Origin: Tetranychus cinnabarinus
Lineage: Eukaryota; Arthropoda; Arachnida; Trombidiformes; Tetranychidae
Length of the DNA stretch: 64,000 nt
Direction of reading: 5' to 3'
Assembly: GCA_022266195.1 (NCBI GenBank)
Contig: WHVY01000010.1
Location: 1,624,501 to 1,688,500, forward strand
Below are positions 62,001-64,000 of this stretch, in pieces. Position numbers and translations under genes: made by a program. The notes under the pieces are model-generated. The model did not search any database. It had not been told where the DNA came from and saw only the letters and a program-made list of their open reading frames with translations. Each line of letters begins with the position of its first letter. The first letter of the stretch is position 1.

Positions 62001-62276
62001 GGGAGACTCTGACTAACTCACTTTCACTTGTGACTCTGATTAAGCAAGTTGACATTGTTAAACAGTCATTGTTTTATTCTATTCTCTTTCAAGTTCAACC
62101 TGATTTTTCTTCTAGTTTAAAACTATCATTTCATGATTATTTCAATCAGTTAATTCAGTCTACGACTAATTACATTCAATTGTGTTCGAATTTAACTAAA
62201 TCAGTTAATTCAGTTTCAGCAAAATTTCCAAATTGTGAGAATTTTCAAAATTCTAGTTCACCTTTAAGACTAAGTC
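55233..62276 (+). repeat. Recurrent 9-mers GTCTAAGAC / GACTAAGTC in the retroelement
   Basis: GTCTAAGAC is at 55233, 55797, 55891, 56203, 57625, 58135, 58504, 60760, 61614 and 61917. GACTAAGTC is at 55498, 55622, 58672 and 62268. The variant GTCTACGAC is at 61225 and 62158. All are on the plus strand. They occur in untranslated DNA and in two different codon phases, and I did not see either 9-mer elsewhere in the window. Confidence 0.8.
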
Positions 62277-63472
62277 TGTCATTGGAAAGCTTAAATAAGC
62301 TAAATTGGTTCAACTTTAATCAAGTTTCAACATTGAACTTTGGTGAATTTCATCCGAACATTGAACAATTAACTCCTTGTGAACAATTCAAGTGCAGTGA
62401 AGATCTTTGTTTAAAACAGATTTACATTTTCATCGAGATGCCCTCATCTATTGTGTCCAACGCTTCAACCTCATCGAGCTCTGGCTCTTATATAAGTGCA
62501 GGATCAATTGTGAACGATGAACGTTTTTCTCTTCGATTGGCAAGACAATTACGAAAGGTTAAGTTTCAACCTACTCCACCAAAAAGCCCTGTTCCGGTCA
62601 TAGACCTAGAGGCTTCAACTTCTGGCAACGATCAAGGTAATCAAAATTCTGAATTTAGTTGGCCAGATGCAGACTCAGACAACACTGTAATTCATGTTGA
62701 AAATGAAAATGTTGAGAATGCCCTCAATCATTATTACGATCCTCTTCCTGAGAAGACAGCATATGGACTCAGTTCATTCTCGAAGACTTTCACCGACACC
62801 AGTCCCTATCCACCACCAAGCGCGGATCAAGGTAGACGATATTGTGAATTTCCAGCACCTCGACGAACTGCTGAACCTCATGACTTTTTGAAGCCTGAAT
62901 TCTTCATAGATGCCCGTGAAGATGTGAAAAAGGATATCGAGCAGTCTGAAGCTGATAAGAATTGGTTCAATTCATTTATCAAGGAAAAGCTTCAAATGAA
63001 TGTTGTCGAAGACAATTTGGATAAAGTTAAATTTGGTACCTTGCGAAAAGGTTATACTGCTGCTGAGGTAATTCACCCTCAATTTAATGAATTTAAGACA
63101 ATTATTACATGTATCTTGTGCGAGCAAATTGCGTTAAACCCTCGAAGTTGTCACCAGTGTAATAAAATTTATTGTCTCGGATGTGCGAAATGGCTTCAAG
63201 CCCTTCCTATTGATTTGGAAATTGAAAAAGTCGATCATGCTGATGGCTTTATGTGCATTAACCAGAATTGTTTGGTAGATCTTCAAACTCTTGGTTATCC
63301 GAAATTTGGCGAGGTTAAAGACCAGTCGATTGTTCAGTTTTATAAGGATGCAAGCTTTCGCTGTCACAGAAAGTTTTGCGAGCAGCAACACATTAGCTGT
63401 AACATTCTACATCATTTGCAGAAGTGTAGACGTGGACCCATCAAGTTCAAATTTGACAGAATTTGCAGTTGA
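56045..63472 (+). mobile_element. Ty3/Gypsy-class retroelement Gag-Pol ORF with C-terminal RING/TRAF-like zinc region
   Basis: An uninterrupted 2475-codon ORF. Gag-like segment at about residues 300-480; CCHC zinc knuckle CYNCNNLGHSSREC near 510; aspartic protease LLDTGACTS near 643; reverse transcriptase about 900-1100, with FDLYQGYFQIEI and the active-site box YFDD near 1052; RNase H with TVDASDVAVGG near 1198; integrase zinc-binding region (GGHFGTEKT..CQNCEKC) about 1470-1515; integrase core with the D, D and E residues near 1537, 1596 and 1633. Gag and Pol are in one frame with no shift. After integrase come about 700 further residues: a low-complexity spacer, a very basic KKKKRRKRRK patch, and at 2350-2470 CILCEQ..CHQC..CLGC, then RCHRKFC..HHLQKC, resembling a RING followed by a TRAF-type zinc finger. 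The intact frame suggests a young copy. The 3' end is outside the window. Confidence 0.9.
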
Positions 63473-63477
63473 CATTC

Positions 63478-64000
63478 ATGTCTGGTCCAATTCGTGATGA
63501 ATTAAACCAACGTCCTAAGGACATAAACTCATTGCTGCCGGTTCACTTGAAAAAACAGGAACCTACGAAAACGATTCCTCAGATGTGGCATGAAAGAGCA
63601 TTATGCTATGCCTTTTTGATTAAAAGCTATGAACGCAAGGAAGTCACTCCAATTGAAATGCGGACTCAGGCTAATTTTGGTCTAAATTATTGGAACAACA
63701 AGAAACGAATGGCTGACCCTACAGAGCCCTTGAATGAAGGTGAGGAATTTGCCTTACAAATTGGTTTTCCGAGCTGTGCTCCTGTACCGATCCCTGACGT
63801 CCCTAGACGATGGCCTACTTGTAGAAGCAGTACAATTCCGTACTATTTGCTGAATGAATCAGAAACTTGGAAGCGATGGGCTAAATACATTGATATTGAT
63901 GCTGATAGTATCTCAACTACATCGTCATTAGTATTATACTCTCACGATGTAAACGATCCTGAATCGCCGTTTGTACTAACAGATCCCTTTGAAAGAATGG
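63478..64000 (+). CDS. Second ORF of the retroelement, partial, unknown
   Basis: ATG five bases after the Gag-Pol stop, in a different frame (+1 relative), open for 174 codons to the window end. The product begins MSGPIRDELNQRP. It includes MWHERALCYAFLIKSYERKE, LNYWNNKKRMADP and VPRRWPTCRSSTIPYYLLN. No signal peptide is visible at its start, so an envelope protein is not supported. The tight spacing suggests translation by termination-reinitiation, or that it lies on a spliced RNA. I do not recognise it. Confidence 0.6.
   Translation, partial: MSGPIRDELNQRPKDINSLLPVHLKKQEPTKTIPQMWHERALCYAFLIKSYERKEVTPIEMRTQANFGLNYWNNKKRMADPTEPLNEGEEFALQIGFPSCAPVPIPDVPRRWPTCRSSTIPYYLLNESETWKRWAKYIDIDADSISTTSSLVLYSHDVNDPESPFVLTDPFERM

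Overview
The window reads as a compact, AT-rich animal genome. It has spliced genes with mostly 50-90 base GT-AG introns, bilaterian gene families, and long (GAT/ATC)-rich low-complexity tracts. Gene content and intron size fit an arthropod, and an acariform mite (spider-mite or dust-mite type) is my best guess. That assignment is inference and no marker in the window proves it.

Layout. At 118-15370 (minus) lies the 5' two thirds of an LMX1-type LIM-homeobox gene, with a 13.4 kb gene-free first intron. At 16.1-17.1 kb is a small composite locus: a copy of the STRIP 5' end with a TATA box, a 51-codon orphan ORF, and two copies of a short repeat, one carrying a GC-rich head. STRIP (STRIPAK subunit, minus) occupies 17641-20258. 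From about 21.0 to 24.7 kb is a giant imperfect hairpin built of ~673 bp tandem units. Then follow basigin (27116-28536, minus), a TEX264-like ER-phagy receptor (30574-31406, minus), a small KEN-box protein (32136-32501, plus), SNRK kinase (33139-35562, plus) and GDP-L-fucose synthase (36372-37561, minus).

From 38.3 to 52.3 kb are two related endocytic genes flanking an LPGAT1-type acyltransferase (40465-41838, minus). The first is an EPS15-like gene without EH domains (38558-39977). The second is a full-length intersectin with three near-identical EH domains, five SH3 domains, DH, PH and C2 (43184-52326). The two share about 220 bp of promoter/5'UTR and the first codons, so one 5' end was copied onto the other.

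From 53 kb onward the DNA is repeat-rich: two orphan ORFs, a nested palindrome, a diverged fragment of the hairpin family, and the 5' part of an intact Ty3/Gypsy-class retroelement (56045 to window end). Its 2475-residue Gag-Pol ORF ends in a RING/TRAF-like cysteine-histidine region. A second, unrecognised ORF runs off the window. The 9-mer GTCTAAGAC and its sister GACTAAGTC recur through the element's leader and coding region.

The host genes are unrelated housekeeping or developmental loci, except the EPS15-like/intersectin pair (clathrin endocytosis). The most unusual items are the hairpin locus, the retroelement's extra C-terminal zinc region with its repeated 9-mer, and the two promoter-duplication chimeras. 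No rRNA, tRNA or CRISPR array was recognised.
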